From: G965220305 sp965220305
GTDB taxonomy: Bacteria > Chloroflexota > Dehalococcoidia > Lucifugimonadales > UBA3495
Reading direction: 5' to 3'
Length of the DNA: 64,000 nucleotides
NCBI GenBank assembly: GCA_965220305.1
Contig: OZ244817.1
Coordinates: 3,348,001 to 3,412,000, forward strand
Positions 1 to 8,447 of this stretch are shown in pieces. The notes under the pieces were generated by a model. It worked only from the letters and a program-made list of their open reading frames with translations, was not told the origin of the DNA and ran no database searches. The position numbers and the translations under genes were made by a program. Numbering within the stretch: position 1 is the first letter of the stretch; each line of letters opens with the position of its first letter.

Positions 1-399
1 ATCCGCCCCGGGGACATCGTGGTAATCCGCTACGAAGGGCCCAAGGGAGGGCCCGGAATGCGTGAGATGCTGGCTGTCACCGGCGCGTTGATCGGGCAGG
101 GCTTGGGCGACGATGTGGCCCTGGTTACCGATGGCCGGTTTTCCGGCGCGTCCCACGGCCCAATGGTAGGCCACGTGGCTCCGGAAGCCATGTCTGGCGG
201 CCCAATCGGGTTGTTGGAGGAAGGCGACTTGATAACCCTGGACATTCCCAACCGTAGCCTGGACGTGCAGTTGACCGAGGAGCAATTCAGCTATCGCCGG
301 GCCCGCTGGCAGCCGATAGCCCCCAGGTACACCACGGGAGTGCTGGCCAAGTACGCCAAACTGGTTTCCTCGGCTTCTCAGGGCGCGGTAACCGGGTAA
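1..399 (+). CDS. ilvD: Dihydroxy-acid dehydratase, C-terminal part (cut by window edge)
   Basis: The reading frame is already open at base 1, so this is the last 132 codons of a longer gene. The protein carries the end of the IlvD/Edd family: YEGPKGGPGMREML, then DGRFSGASHG and a GHVAPEA segment, all hallmarks of the C-terminal half. Dihydroxy-acid dehydratase is an iron-sulfur enzyme that makes the 2-keto acid precursors of valine, isoleucine and leucine. The N-terminal cluster-binding cysteines lie outside the window. A related sugar-acid dehydratase cannot be fully excluded from this piece, but the motifs fit IlvD best. Confidence 0.93.
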   Translation: MRPGDIVVIRYEGPKGGPGMREMLAVTGALIGQGLGDDVALVTDGRFSGASHGPMVGHVAPEAMSGGPIGLLEEGDLITLDIPNRSLDVQLTEEQFSYRRARWQPIAPRYTTGVLAKYAKLVSSASQGAVTG

Positions 400-585
400 G
401 AATAGGGGAACAATGGGCCAAGATGAACGGGGGCGCGGCTCTGCAACAGGTGGCGTTCCACGGGTGACACGGTTTTAATAGGAGTATTCAATAGGTAGAG
501 TAACCGTAGTCGGGAAGGATGGTGCGTTGTTGTAGTGGTGTAACTACCCGGCAGACGGCAAGTATTGGGGGCGAGAGGATAGAAG

Positions 586-1767
586 ATGGTGTCTGACAAT
601 AGAGAAGGAATGGACTACGGAGCGGAAGCAATCATTCGTCATCGGGCCAGCCGGGGCAAAGTTAGTATCGCCTCGAAAATGAAGGTCGATACTATGGAAG
701 AACTGTCAATTGCATATACGCCCGGCGTTGCCGCCGTGAGCATGGCCATTGCCGAGAATCATGCCGAGTCCTTCGCCCTCACCAACCGGGGGAATTCCGT
801 GGCGGTGGTTTCCGACGGCTCTGCGGTGCTGGGCCTGGGCAATGTGGGACCCGAGGCAGCCCTGGCGGTGATGGAAGGCAAGTCCATCCTGTTCAAGGGG
901 CTGGCCGACATCGACGCTTTCCCCATCTGCCTGGCGACCCAGGATAACGACGTTATTATCCAGACGGTGAAGGCCCTGGTGCCGACCTTTGGCGGCATTA
1001 ACCTGGAGGACATCGCAGCCCCCCGCTGTTTTGACATTGAGGAAGCGCTCCAAGACCTGGGTATCCCCGTGTTCCATGACGACCAACACGGCACATCCGT
1101 AGTGGTGCTGGCGTCAATAATCAACTCTCTGCTGGTGGTGGGGAAGAAGATTGACGAGGCGAAGATTGTCTTCTCGGGGTCCGGGGCGGGTGGAATTGCT
1201 TCGGCCAAACTGCTGGTGGACTACGGGGCCAAGAACATCATCATGGTGGACAGCCAGGGAATAATTCACCGGAACCGCACCAATCTCACCTCCATCAAGA
1301 CGGCAATGCTGAAAATAACCAACCCGGATAACGTGGAAGGAGGTCTGGCCGAAGCCATGCGGGGCGCTGACATCTTCGTCGGCCTGTCCGTCGGCGGAGC
1401 GGTAAGCCAGGACATGGTACGCTCAATGGCCCCGGGCGCCATCGTCTTCGCGGCGGCCAATCCCACGCCGGAAATTATGCCCGACTTGGCCCGAGAGGCC
1501 GGGGCCGCTATCGTGGGCACCGGTCGCAGCGACTTTCCCAACCAGATAAACAACAGCCTGGTCTTTCCCGGCGTTTTCCGAGGCGCGCTGGACGCCCTCG
1601 CCCCCAGGATTACCACCAATATGAAACTGGCCGCAGCCGAAGCATTGGCCGGTCTGGTAGAAGAGCCGACCACCGAGCGGATTATTCCCTGGTCGCTGGA
1701 TAGCGCGGTTGTTCCCGCGGTTTCCCACGCCACCGCCAGGGCCTGGCAAGCGGAACACGGGCACTAA
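586..1767 (+). CDS. NAD(P)-dependent malic enzyme
   Basis: This 393-residue protein would convert malate to pyruvate and CO2 with reduction of NAD(P). Visible family signatures are YTPGVA (about residues 44-49), VSDGSAVLGLGNVG (75-88), FHDDQHGT (163-170) and a Rossmann glycine motif GSGAGG (198-203). The length matches the short bacterial malic enzymes that lack the phosphotransacetylase domain. The start ATG follows a GAGGATAGAAG stretch. It sits alone between ilvD and a CBS-domain gene; with sucCD elsewhere in the window it would supply pyruvate/NADPH from the TCA cycle. Cofactor preference cannot be read from the sequence. Confidence 0.95.
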   Translation: MVSDNREGMDYGAEAIIRHRASRGKVSIASKMKVDTMEELSIAYTPGVAAVSMAIAENHAESFALTNRGNSVAVVSDGSAVLGLGNVGPEAALAVMEGKSILFKGLADIDAFPICLATQDNDVIIQTVKALVPTFGGINLEDIAAPRCFDIEEALQDLGIPVFHDDQHGTSVVVLASIINSLLVVGKKIDEAKIVFSGSGAGGIASAKLLVDYGAKNIIMVDSQGIIHRNRTNLTSIKTAMLKITNPDNVEGGLAEAMRGADIFVGLSVGGAVSQDMVRSMAPGAIVFAAANPTPEIMPDLAREAGAAIVGTGRSDFPNQINNSLVFPGVFRGALDALAPRITTNMKLAAAEALAGLVEEPTTERIIPWSLDSAVVPAVSHATARAWQAEHGH

Positions 1768-1880
1768 TCGGGTGGGCCGGCCCATCGTCCCAGAAATCAG
1801 TTCCTCGGTAAATGTCCCCCCGAGCGCTCTCCCGTTGCGGGAATAGGGGGGACTTTCGGTGTTGGGAGGTGAGCCAGACA

Positions 1881-2327
1881 ATGGAAGCGCGTGAGCTGAT
1901 GACCAGTCCGGTGATTACGGCAGGCCCCGAATCCACCATCGGCCAGGCGGCCTGGTTGATGCTGGACCGGCGGGTAAGTTGCTTGCCGGTGGTGTCCCAC
2001 GATGACTTGGTGGGAATCCTGACCCACTTCGACTTTGGCCTGCACCATCGCTACCATCCCTTAAGCGACAATTTTTACACCCTGCTGGGGGCAACCGCCA
2101 CGCCGGCCCACATCGAGGAACTCTCCCGGCGGGTTAAAAGTAGGCTGGTGAAGGAGGTGATGCGCTCCTCGGTTGTAACCATCGAAGACGACGCCGATGT
2201 TGCCGAAGTAGCGGCCAAGATGGCCCGGGAGGGGGTCCACCGGCTGCCGGTCATGCGGGATTCCAGGCTGGTGGGTATAATCACCCGGCACGACATGTTG
2301 AAGCTGATTGTAGGCTGGCCCCAATAG
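1881..2327 (+). CDS. Tandem CBS-domain protein
   Basis: A 148-residue cytosolic protein made almost entirely of two CBS domains. The first begins ARELMTSPVITAGPEST and the second begins VKEVMRSSVVTIEDDADV and ends RLVGIITRHDMLKLI. Such pairs bind adenosine nucleotides and act as energy sensors or as free-standing regulators. The start was chosen at the ATG at 1881, preceded by GGGAGGTGAG; an upstream in-frame start would add 23 residues with no CBS similarity. The partner is unknown. The gene 10 bases downstream encodes a one-helix membrane protein and is probably cotranscribed. Confidence 0.9.
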   Translation: MEARELMTSPVITAGPESTIGQAAWLMLDRRVSCLPVVSHDDLVGILTHFDFGLHHRYHPLSDNFYTLLGATATPAHIEELSRRVKSRLVKEVMRSSVVTIEDDADVAEVAAKMAREGVHRLPVMRDSRLVGIITRHDMLKLIVGWPQ

Positions 2328-2337
2328 GAGGACGCTT

Positions 2338-2649
2338 TTGGCGCTGCAAGCACTGATTGTTGCCCTGCTGGTTTTGGTGGCCCTGCTGTTGCTCGGGCTG
2401 GTGGCCCTGCTGCTGCGGGCCTTGGGACAGTCCCGTCGGGGTCTTGAGCGTCCGCTGCAACGCATCGAGGCCATCCGGCAACAGCGTGGCTTGGAGTTGC
2501 CCCCCGAAGGCGACCATGATTTTGATGACCCCGCCCTGGGCGTCGGCTCCCGGCGGCGGGGCACGGTACGCTGGTCTTCGAACCAAGTTACCTGGGCCCC
2601 GGACCTGGCGGTGGCCGACTTTAACCTGGAAGCAATCGGGGGCGTGTAG
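2338..2649 (+). CDS. Small single-pass membrane protein, unknown
   Basis: A 103-residue protein starting at TTG, with a strong AGGAGG ribosome site 6-8 bases upstream. Residues about 4-27 are a nearly pure leucine/alanine/valine helix (LIVALLVLVALLLLGLVALL) and the remaining soluble part is Arg-rich then acidic. It lies 10 bases after the CBS gene, suggesting one transcript. I do not recognise a family; a membrane anchor working with the CBS protein is only a guess from position. Confidence 0.6.
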   Translation: MALQALIVALLVLVALLLLGLVALLLRALGQSRRGLERPLQRIEAIRQQRGLELPPEGDHDFDDPALGVGSRRRGTVRWSSNQVTWAPDLAVADFNLEAIGGV

Positions 2650-2707
2650 GCCCACGCCTTCCTCTGGCCATCTTTACCCACTCATCCCGCACTCTTGGAG
2701 GTAATAC

Positions 2708-3511
2708 ATGGCTCCCGAGCGAGTTAATTTTTCCCGAAGGGCCTCCCTGGGGGTAATCACCCTGAATCGCCCGGAGGCCCGAAACGCGCTGACGGCGGAG
2801 ATGATAGGCGACATGGCCCAGGCCCTCAGGGGCTGCCAACAGCCGGATGTCCGGGCCGTCCTCATCACCGGCTCGGGTGGGGCCTTCTGCGCCGGAGCCG
2901 ACGTCCGGGACTTCGGGGAGCGACTGGAAGGCGGAGGCCCGGAGGGACTGTCGAGTCACCTGCAGGTCCTGGCCGACTCCCTGCACCGGGAGATCATCAT
3001 CCCCATACGCCGCCTGGACAAGCCGGTGGTGGCGGCGGTCAACGGCGTGGCCGCGGGCGCGGGGTTCAGCCTTGCCCTGGCCTGCGACGTGCGCGTGGCC
3101 GCCAGCAGCGCCCGGTTCCTAATGGCCTACGCCAACATTGGTTGCACCGCCGACGGAGGCTCCACCTTCATGCTGCCCCGGCTGGTAGGAACGGGCAGGG
3201 CGATGGAGATTTACCTGGCCAACCAGCCCATTGGGGCCGAGTATGCCCGGGAGTTGGGGTTGGTGAACCAGGTGTTCCCCGCCGAGAGCTTCGACCAGCA
3301 CGCCCTGGAAACTGCCACCCGGCTGTCCCAGGGCCCCACCGTAGCCTACGGGCGGGTCAAGGCCCTTTTCGACCGTTCCTGGGGTTCGGACCTGGAGACC
3401 CAACTTGACGACGAAACCACTGCCATCAGCGAAATGGGCCTGACCGGGGACTTCCAGGAGGGGATTCGGGCCTTCAACCAGAAACGCCCGCCCTGGTTCC
3501 AAGGCCGGTAA
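2708..3511 (+). CDS. Enoyl-CoA hydratase/isomerase (crotonase family)
   Basis: A 267-residue crotonase-fold enzyme acting on acyl-CoA thioesters. The oxyanion-hole segments are visible: GAFCAGADVRDFGE near residue 60 and GVAAGAGFSLALACDVRVA near residue 117, followed by the LPRLVG helix region. The second active-site loop reads IGCTADGGST, with Asp-Gly-Gly where many hydratases have a catalytic Glu, so hydratase versus isomerase or another crotonase activity is open. The start ATG has a clear CTTGGAGGTAATAC ribosome site. It is a likely beta-oxidation step alongside the thiolase and dehydrogenases elsewhere in the window. Confidence 0.92.
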   Translation: MAPERVNFSRRASLGVITLNRPEARNALTAEMIGDMAQALRGCQQPDVRAVLITGSGGAFCAGADVRDFGERLEGGGPEGLSSHLQVLADSLHREIIIPIRRLDKPVVAAVNGVAAGAGFSLALACDVRVAASSARFLMAYANIGCTADGGSTFMLPRLVGTGRAMEIYLANQPIGAEYARELGLVNQVFPAESFDQHALETATRLSQGPTVAYGRVKALFDRSWGSDLETQLDDETTAISEMGLTGDFQEGIRAFNQKRPPWFQGR

Positions 3512-3611
3512 CCTGGGCCTGAAGCACGAAGGTAACTCTGGGCCGCGCCCACCCCGTCATTGCCACGTCCACGCCGCCAGTACCATGAAAATAAGCAAGG
3601 GTATTGGCCTT

Positions 3612-4406
3612 TTAGCCCTCCCTTTGTCGGCGGCGCAACTCTTCCTCCAGTTCCCTTATTCTGACCTCGGCCGCTTCCCGGGCGGACTGTTCCTCACGTC
3701 GTGCAGTTTGTTCCCCACTTAGGGCGGTCTCGGTACTCTGTAGTGCGGTCTCGGCACTCTGCCGGGCGGCTTGCTCTTGCCTCAAGTTACGGAGGTAGGC
3801 GCCGGTCTCATGGTTGTAGAAGGCCAGCATCTCATCCCGCCAGCACAGGCTCAGGCGTAGCGTTGGGCTGTATCCCTTGAGGATGCCGTCGGGTTCGGTG
3901 GTCAGTTCTACGGGTTGGTAAACCCCCTCCACCAAGAAGTCTCCGGCCAGCGGACGTCCGTAGAAGTCGCCCCCGGTGCGGTCAAAGCGCCAGTATTCGG
4001 CAATGCCTATCTCGGCGTAGAGCCGGCGCTTGGTGGTAATGTCCTGCCGCGCCGTGCTCTCCGAGCCGATTTCCAGGGCGAAGTCCGGGGGCTTGCCCAC
4101 TTCCCAGGGCAGGTACAGTTTCCTTCCCTCAATGGCCAGGGCGTCAACCCCGAAGGCGGCGTAGAAATCCGGGCCGACCCGGATATTCAGGTCGGCGGGG
4201 TCGTAGCAGATGAAGGTGTTGCTGCTGCGGAAGACATCCTCGGACGGTAAAAGGGTGGTTAGGTGGGTGTCCAGAATGTGAAGAATTTCCTGGAGAATTG
4301 GGTATTGATACATAGCGTCCGGCAGTGGTTCGGGTTCGTCCGGGTTGAACTCTAGGCTGTCGTAGTCGATGACGGACTGGATGGTGTAGGCGAGCTTTGT
4401 GGTCAC
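3612..4406 (-). CDS. Uma2-family (DUF820) nuclease-fold protein with coiled-coil tail
   Basis: A protein of about 264 residues. The core matches the Uma2/DUF820 PD-(D/E)xK fold: VGPDFY, then PPDFALEIGSEST with the acidic residues, followed by K-R-R-L-YAEIGIAEYWRFD. The family is very common in Cyanobacteria and Chloroflexota and its role is unsettled. From about residue 195 a tail of Ala/Gln/Glu-rich near-repeats (ARQSAETALQSTETAL...) predicts a coiled coil. I chose the GTG at 4406 because GGAGG lies six bases before it; the upstream in-frame ATG has no such site. It is divergent from the collagen-like lipoprotein gene. Confidence 0.85.
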   Translation of the reverse strand: MTTKLAYTIQSVIDYDSLEFNPDEPEPLPDAMYQYPILQEILHILDTHLTTLLPSEDVFRSSNTFICYDPADLNIRVGPDFYAAFGVDALAIEGRKLYLPWEVGKPPDFALEIGSESTARQDITTKRRLYAEIGIAEYWRFDRTGGDFYGRPLAGDFLVEGVYQPVELTTEPDGILKGYSPTLRLSLCWRDEMLAFYNHETGAYLRNLRQEQAARQSAETALQSTETALSGEQTARREEQSAREAAEVRIRELEEELRRRQREG

Positions 4407-4579
4407 TTGGGGCCTCCGGGCGGCATTGCACCTTGTCTGCCTGATTTGTTTCTCTGATGATAGCACACGCCCGCAACCTCCCGCTTTCTCGGGGGCAAGC
4501 TCTGGCGTTGGGCTTCACCAAAGTCTGGCTGGGTTGACATAGTCCCAGAATTGGCGTAACTCCGCGCGGAAAACCTACC

Positions 4580-4606
4580 TTGACAGAGGTGCGAAGTATA
4601 TAGAAT
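4580..4606 (+). promoter_or_regulatory. Candidate sigma70 promoter upstream of the collagen-like lipoprotein gene
   Basis: TTGACA at 4580-4585 is followed after 15 bases by TAGAAT (4601-4606) in an A/T-rich patch that stands out from the GC-rich surroundings. A second TTGACA at 4534-4539 lacks a convincing -10. The lipoprotein start is about 135 bases downstream, so a long leader is implied. The spacing is shorter than the usual 17, which lowers confidence. The rest of the 4407-4740 divergent gap shows no gene. Confidence 0.35.
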
Positions 4607-4740
4607 AAGAAACGCCACAAACTGCAATCTGGTTGAGGGCCGAAGAAACTGTCCACCGTCGCCTTGGTGGGTAATCCGAGGCCAGCCCCGGCAGTGCGGG
4701 TTATTTTAAGGACCCCCTTCGGTAGGGAAGGGAGGAGGAG

Positions 4741-5733
4741 GTGAGCGTGACACCGTGGCGCATTTTGGTACTATTACCCTTGGTCCTCTTCATTGGGATT
4801 GCTTGCAGCAATTCCGATTCTATCCCCGCTCCGGCGGCGCCAATGGTGTCGGCGGCTGAACTCCCCGATGACGCTTCAGATACCCAAGTAGCCCAGGATA
4901 AACCCCAACAAGAGGCCCGGGGCCCGGTAGGCCCCCGGGGGCCGATGGGTTCCCGCGGCCCGGAAGGCGCCGCTGGACCTAAAGGCGCACGCGGCGAAAA
5001 AGGCCCCACCGGAGACCAAGGACCTGCCGGCCCCCAGGGTCCCGAAGGCCCCCGGGGTCCCGAAGGCCGAGCGGGCAACGACGGTCAATCGTCCGATTCT
5101 ACCCTGGCGTCCCAGGATTGCTCGGCCGGCAGCTTCGTCACTGGCTTTGATAGGAGAGGCGACATCATCTGTAGTGGCGGTGACAGCGTCGACTGCGGTG
5201 ATCGTGGGATCGGAGTTAACCTCAGGGGATGCGACCTCAGAAATGAAGACCTGCGGAGGGACAACCTGCGAGACGCGGTTCTGGAAGGAGCGGATTTATC
5301 CCGGGCTGAACTTGGAGGCGCCGACCTCAGCGGCGCCAATCTCCGCTATGCCGACCTGAGCCGGGCCGACTTGGGTGAGGTGGACTTTAGCGGCGCTGAC
5401 CTGACCGGCGCAAATCTGGATGGCGCAGATCTGATTGATGCCGATTTGGGAGATGCCCGTTTGCGGGAGGCTATAATAACCGGCGCGAATTTGAAAGGCG
5501 CTAGTCTGGATAAGGCTGACCTGACGTTGGCTGACCTGACCAATGCGAAACTCGACAATGCCGACTTGGACGATGCCAGCCTGAGATTCTCTGACCTCAC
5601 CGATGCACACCTGAAGGATGCTTCTCTCAGGAGGACAGCGCTTGGCGGCGTTATCTGGCATAATACAACCTGTCCCAATGGTGAAAAAAGCGAGGTTGGA
5701 AACGACGATTCGTGCCTGGATAGCTTAAACTAA
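4741..5733 (+). CDS. Secreted lipoprotein with collagen-like and pentapeptide-repeat domains
   Basis: A 330-residue protein with three clear parts. Residues 1-22 form a signal peptide ending IGIAC, a slightly unusual lipobox. Residues 61-115 are 18 continuous Gly-X-Y triplets rich in Pro, Glu and Arg, a collagen-like stalk. Residues about 159-303 are A(D/N)LXX pentapeptide repeats, which form a right-handed square beta-helix. Five of the six mature cysteines flank the repeat region (127, 144, 152, 311, 325). It is probably an exported, lipid-anchored surface rod. The start could equally be the GTG at 4747, better spaced from the GGAGGAGG site. Function is unknown. Confidence 0.85.
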   Translation: MSVTPWRILVLLPLVLFIGIACSNSDSIPAPAAPMVSAAELPDDASDTQVAQDKPQQEARGPVGPRGPMGSRGPEGAAGPKGARGEKGPTGDQGPAGPQGPEGPRGPEGRAGNDGQSSDSTLASQDCSAGSFVTGFDRRGDIICSGGDSVDCGDRGIGVNLRGCDLRNEDLRRDNLRDAVLEGADLSRAELGGADLSGANLRYADLSRADLGEVDFSGADLTGANLDGADLIDADLGDARLREAIITGANLKGASLDKADLTLADLTNAKLDNADLDDASLRFSDLTDAHLKDASLRRTALGGVIWHNTTCPNGEKSEVGNDDSCLDSLN

Positions 5734-5759
5734 CGCCGGAACAACTATACCCAGAGTAA

Positions 5760-8243
5760 CTACCGCAGTTCTGCCACAGTAACTCCATCGGCAGAGGGGC
5801 CGGGGTCCGGGTTGGCCGAGGCAACCAGGGGATGGTTGAGGAGGTAGTCCCGGATGGCCCGCCGCAGGGCGCCCGTCCCCCTGCCGTGAACTATGCGGAC
5901 CTTCTCCACTCCCTGCAGGGAGGCTTCGTTGAGAAGGTCCTCCACCTTTTCCAGGGCTTCATCCACCCGGTGGCCGTGCAGGTTTATTTCCGCCTCGCTG
6001 CCCAGCCGGGCCGGTCGGCGGGCGGGCCGCTGCAGGAATACCCTCTGCTGCGCCGCCGCTGGGTCGGCTTCCGCCGGTTTCTCCAACTGGTACACCGGAA
6101 TCTTGGCCCGCATGGTGCCCAGCAGCACCTCCACCTGCTCCTGCTCGTCGGGCGGCGTGATTACCTCCACCGGGCGCGGGATGCCCCGGATGTACACCCG
6201 GTCGCCGCTGCGCAGCTTCTCCTGCCAAGGTACGCGCCGCACCTCGATGGGCTGCCACCGGGCGGAGCCTAGCTGCCGCTGCGCCTCGGTCAACTCCCCT
6301 CTAAGGTTGCCCAACCTCCGCCTTGGCATTGGCTGCCGGGGGGCCCGGGCCAGGACCTCCCGCGACCTGCTGTCTTCCTCGGCCTGTTCTAATTCCCGCT
6401 CCGCCCGCTGTAGCTGGTCCAGCAGACCTCCTATGCGCTGTTGCAACTCCTGGCGGGACTGCTCCACCAACTCCAGCCGGGCTTCTTCCACCGAGCCCAA
6501 CCGGGCCTCCACTGCCGCCTGCTGCGCCCGGGCCTGGGCCGAGGCGGCTTCCGCTTCCTGGCGCAGTTGCTCCACCACCTGTCGTTGGGTCTGCAACTCG
6601 CGCAGCAGGTCCTCGGTAGCCATGTGGTTGGGGGCCATCAGGGACTGGGCTTGCCGGACAATTTCCTCGGGCAACCCCAGGCGGGAGGCGATGGTCAGGG
6701 CGTAGCTGCGTCCCGGCAACCCCAGGGTTACGCGGTAGGTGGGTTCCAGGGTCTGCGGGTCCAGGTCCACGCTGGCGTTGACCATGCCGTCCTGTTCCTG
6801 GACGTAGCGGGCCACCCCCCGGTGATGGGTGGTGGCTACCAGCAACACGCCCTTGCTTAGAAAATAGCTCAGGATAGCTTCGGCCAGGGCTGAACCCTCC
6901 TCGGGGTCGGTGCTGGTGCCAAGTTCGTCGACCAGCACCAGGGAACCGCTGGTAACCTGCTCCATGATGGAGCGGAGGTTTTGGATGTGGGAGCTGAAGG
7001 TCGAGAGGGACTGCTCAATGCTCTGCTGGTCGCCGATGTCCCCGTAAACGCCGTCCAACAGGGGGAATTGGGCCACTTCGGCGGGAACGTGCAGCCCTGC
7101 ATGGGCCATCAGGGCCAGCAACCCCACGGTTTTCAGGGCCACCGTCTTGCCTCCGGCGTTGGGGCCGGTGATTAACATTACCCGGTGGTCGCCGCCCAGT
7201 TCCAGGCTGACGGGCACCACCCGCTGGGAAAGCAGGGGGTGGCGCGCCGCCGTTAGCCGCAGGACACGGCCCGCGCCGGTCCCATCGGACACCGTGGGAA
7301 TGGAGGCCCGGCGGTCTATGGAGTAGCGGCCCTTGGCCATTACCAGGTCCAGCCGGGCCAGCAGGTGCAGGGCCAGTTGCACGTCCTCGCCCATCTGTCC
7401 AACTAGGGTGGACAACTCCTGCAGGACCCGCTCCTCCTCCCGCTCCTCGGCCAGACGGTTTTCCCGCCAGCGGTTGCCCGGCTCGATAGCCGCCATGGGC
7501 TCGATGAAGACCGTCGCCCCGCTGTCGGAAACGTCGTGAACGATGCCGTGGGCCTGGGACTTCATCTCTGCCTTGATTAGCAGCACCAGACGCCCGTTGC
7601 GCTGGGTGACAATCGGCTCCTGTACCAGGGCCTGGCGCTGCAACCGTCGCAGGGTGCGCTGCATCGTCTCATTCAGTTGGTTGAAAGCCGCCCGGGTGTC
7701 CCGGCGAAGCTGGCGTAGAGTGGGGCTGGCATCGTCCAGCACTTCCCCCGCCGGGCTGATGGCCGAGCCGATGGACTGCTCCAACACCCGAAGGTCGGGG
7801 ATGTTTTCCGCCAACGCCGACAACAGGGGCAAATCTTCCTGGCGTCTGAGGGTTGCGTGGTCGAAGTGGGCCGCCCGCAGCAAGTCCTGTACCGCGTGGA
7901 GTTCTTCGCCCCGCAGCACACCGCCCAACGTGGCCCTTTGGACGCACTCCCGCAGGTCCACGCCGGGGCCGAACTCCAGGGAACCTCCCTTATCCAGGAA
8001 GTGGCGGGCCTCGCTGGTCTCCTCCTGCAGGGTGGTTATGCGCAGCAAGTCCCGGGAGGGAGTCAACGATCTGGCTGCTTCCTGCCCCATGACGGTGCGG
8101 GTGTAGGCGGCCAGTTGGGACTGGATTTGGTCGAATTCCAGGAGGGTGATGGTTTGAGCCAGGCCACCGAGATTGCTGGGGCTTTCGCCGGATTCTCGCT
8201 GGCCGAAAACAAAGGGAGTTGATTCGGTGGCGCTACTTTCCAA
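5760..8243 (-). CDS. mutS2: Endonuclease MutS2
   Basis: An 827-residue MutS-family ATPase. A Walker A GPNAGGKT is at about 360-367, a Walker B LVLVDELGTSTDPEEGSA follows about 70 residues later, a long charged coiled coil spans roughly 515-620, and a C-terminal Smr nuclease domain carries LHGHRVDEAL and the VRIVHGRGTGALR loop. It lacks the mismatch-recognition domain of MutS1. MutS2 suppresses recombination and, in some bacteria, splits stalled or collided ribosomes; the latter fits the neighbouring VLRF1-like gene. The start is TTG at 8243 with GGAGG close upstream. It is convergent with the lipoprotein gene, 26 bases apart. Confidence 0.95.
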   Translation of the reverse strand: MESSATESTPFVFGQRESGESPSNLGGLAQTITLLEFDQIQSQLAAYTRTVMGQEAARSLTPSRDLLRITTLQEETSEARHFLDKGGSLEFGPGVDLRECVQRATLGGVLRGEELHAVQDLLRAAHFDHATLRRQEDLPLLSALAENIPDLRVLEQSIGSAISPAGEVLDDASPTLRQLRRDTRAAFNQLNETMQRTLRRLQRQALVQEPIVTQRNGRLVLLIKAEMKSQAHGIVHDVSDSGATVFIEPMAAIEPGNRWRENRLAEEREEERVLQELSTLVGQMGEDVQLALHLLARLDLVMAKGRYSIDRRASIPTVSDGTGAGRVLRLTAARHPLLSQRVVPVSLELGGDHRVMLITGPNAGGKTVALKTVGLLALMAHAGLHVPAEVAQFPLLDGVYGDIGDQQSIEQSLSTFSSHIQNLRSIMEQVTSGSLVLVDELGTSTDPEEGSALAEAILSYFLSKGVLLVATTHHRGVARYVQEQDGMVNASVDLDPQTLEPTYRVTLGLPGRSYALTIASRLGLPEEIVRQAQSLMAPNHMATEDLLRELQTQRQVVEQLRQEAEAASAQARAQQAAVEARLGSVEEARLELVEQSRQELQQRIGGLLDQLQRAERELEQAEEDSRSREVLARAPRQPMPRRRLGNLRGELTEAQRQLGSARWQPIEVRRVPWQEKLRSGDRVYIRGIPRPVEVITPPDEQEQVEVLLGTMRAKIPVYQLEKPAEADPAAAQQRVFLQRPARRPARLGSEAEINLHGHRVDEALEKVEDLLNEASLQGVEKVRIVHGRGTGALRRAIRDYLLNHPLVASANPDPGPSADGVTVAELR

Positions 8244-8447
8244 ATGCCTCCACGGGTTGGCGGAATAGCCCTATTTTCTTACATTTGCGGCCTGACTGCA
8301 TCATACTGCCCAATCCACCGCAAAGTTACTTGTCTCAACGGCGGCTGGGGCAGGGGTCTTGGGCGGCGGCCCGCCTGAAGGGGCCGCCTGTCGGGGCCTT
8401 ACCCGTTTCATGCCCTGTATCGCCCGCTGGGTATGCCGGGGTAGGGC

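Noticed and set aside
1..399. Truncated ilvD read as a pseudogene
   Set aside because: The frame is open through base 1, so the missing N-terminus is due to the window edge.
4534..4562. First TTGACA as promoter of the lipoprotein gene
   Set aside because: The sequence 16-18 bases downstream (TAACTC region) is a poor -10; the second TTGACA at 4580 is better.
4921..5090. Possible DNA tandem repeat in the Gly-X-Y region
   Set aside because: The repeats are at protein level with varied codons; no exact nucleotide unit recurs, so it is a collagen-like coding region rather than a DNA satellite.
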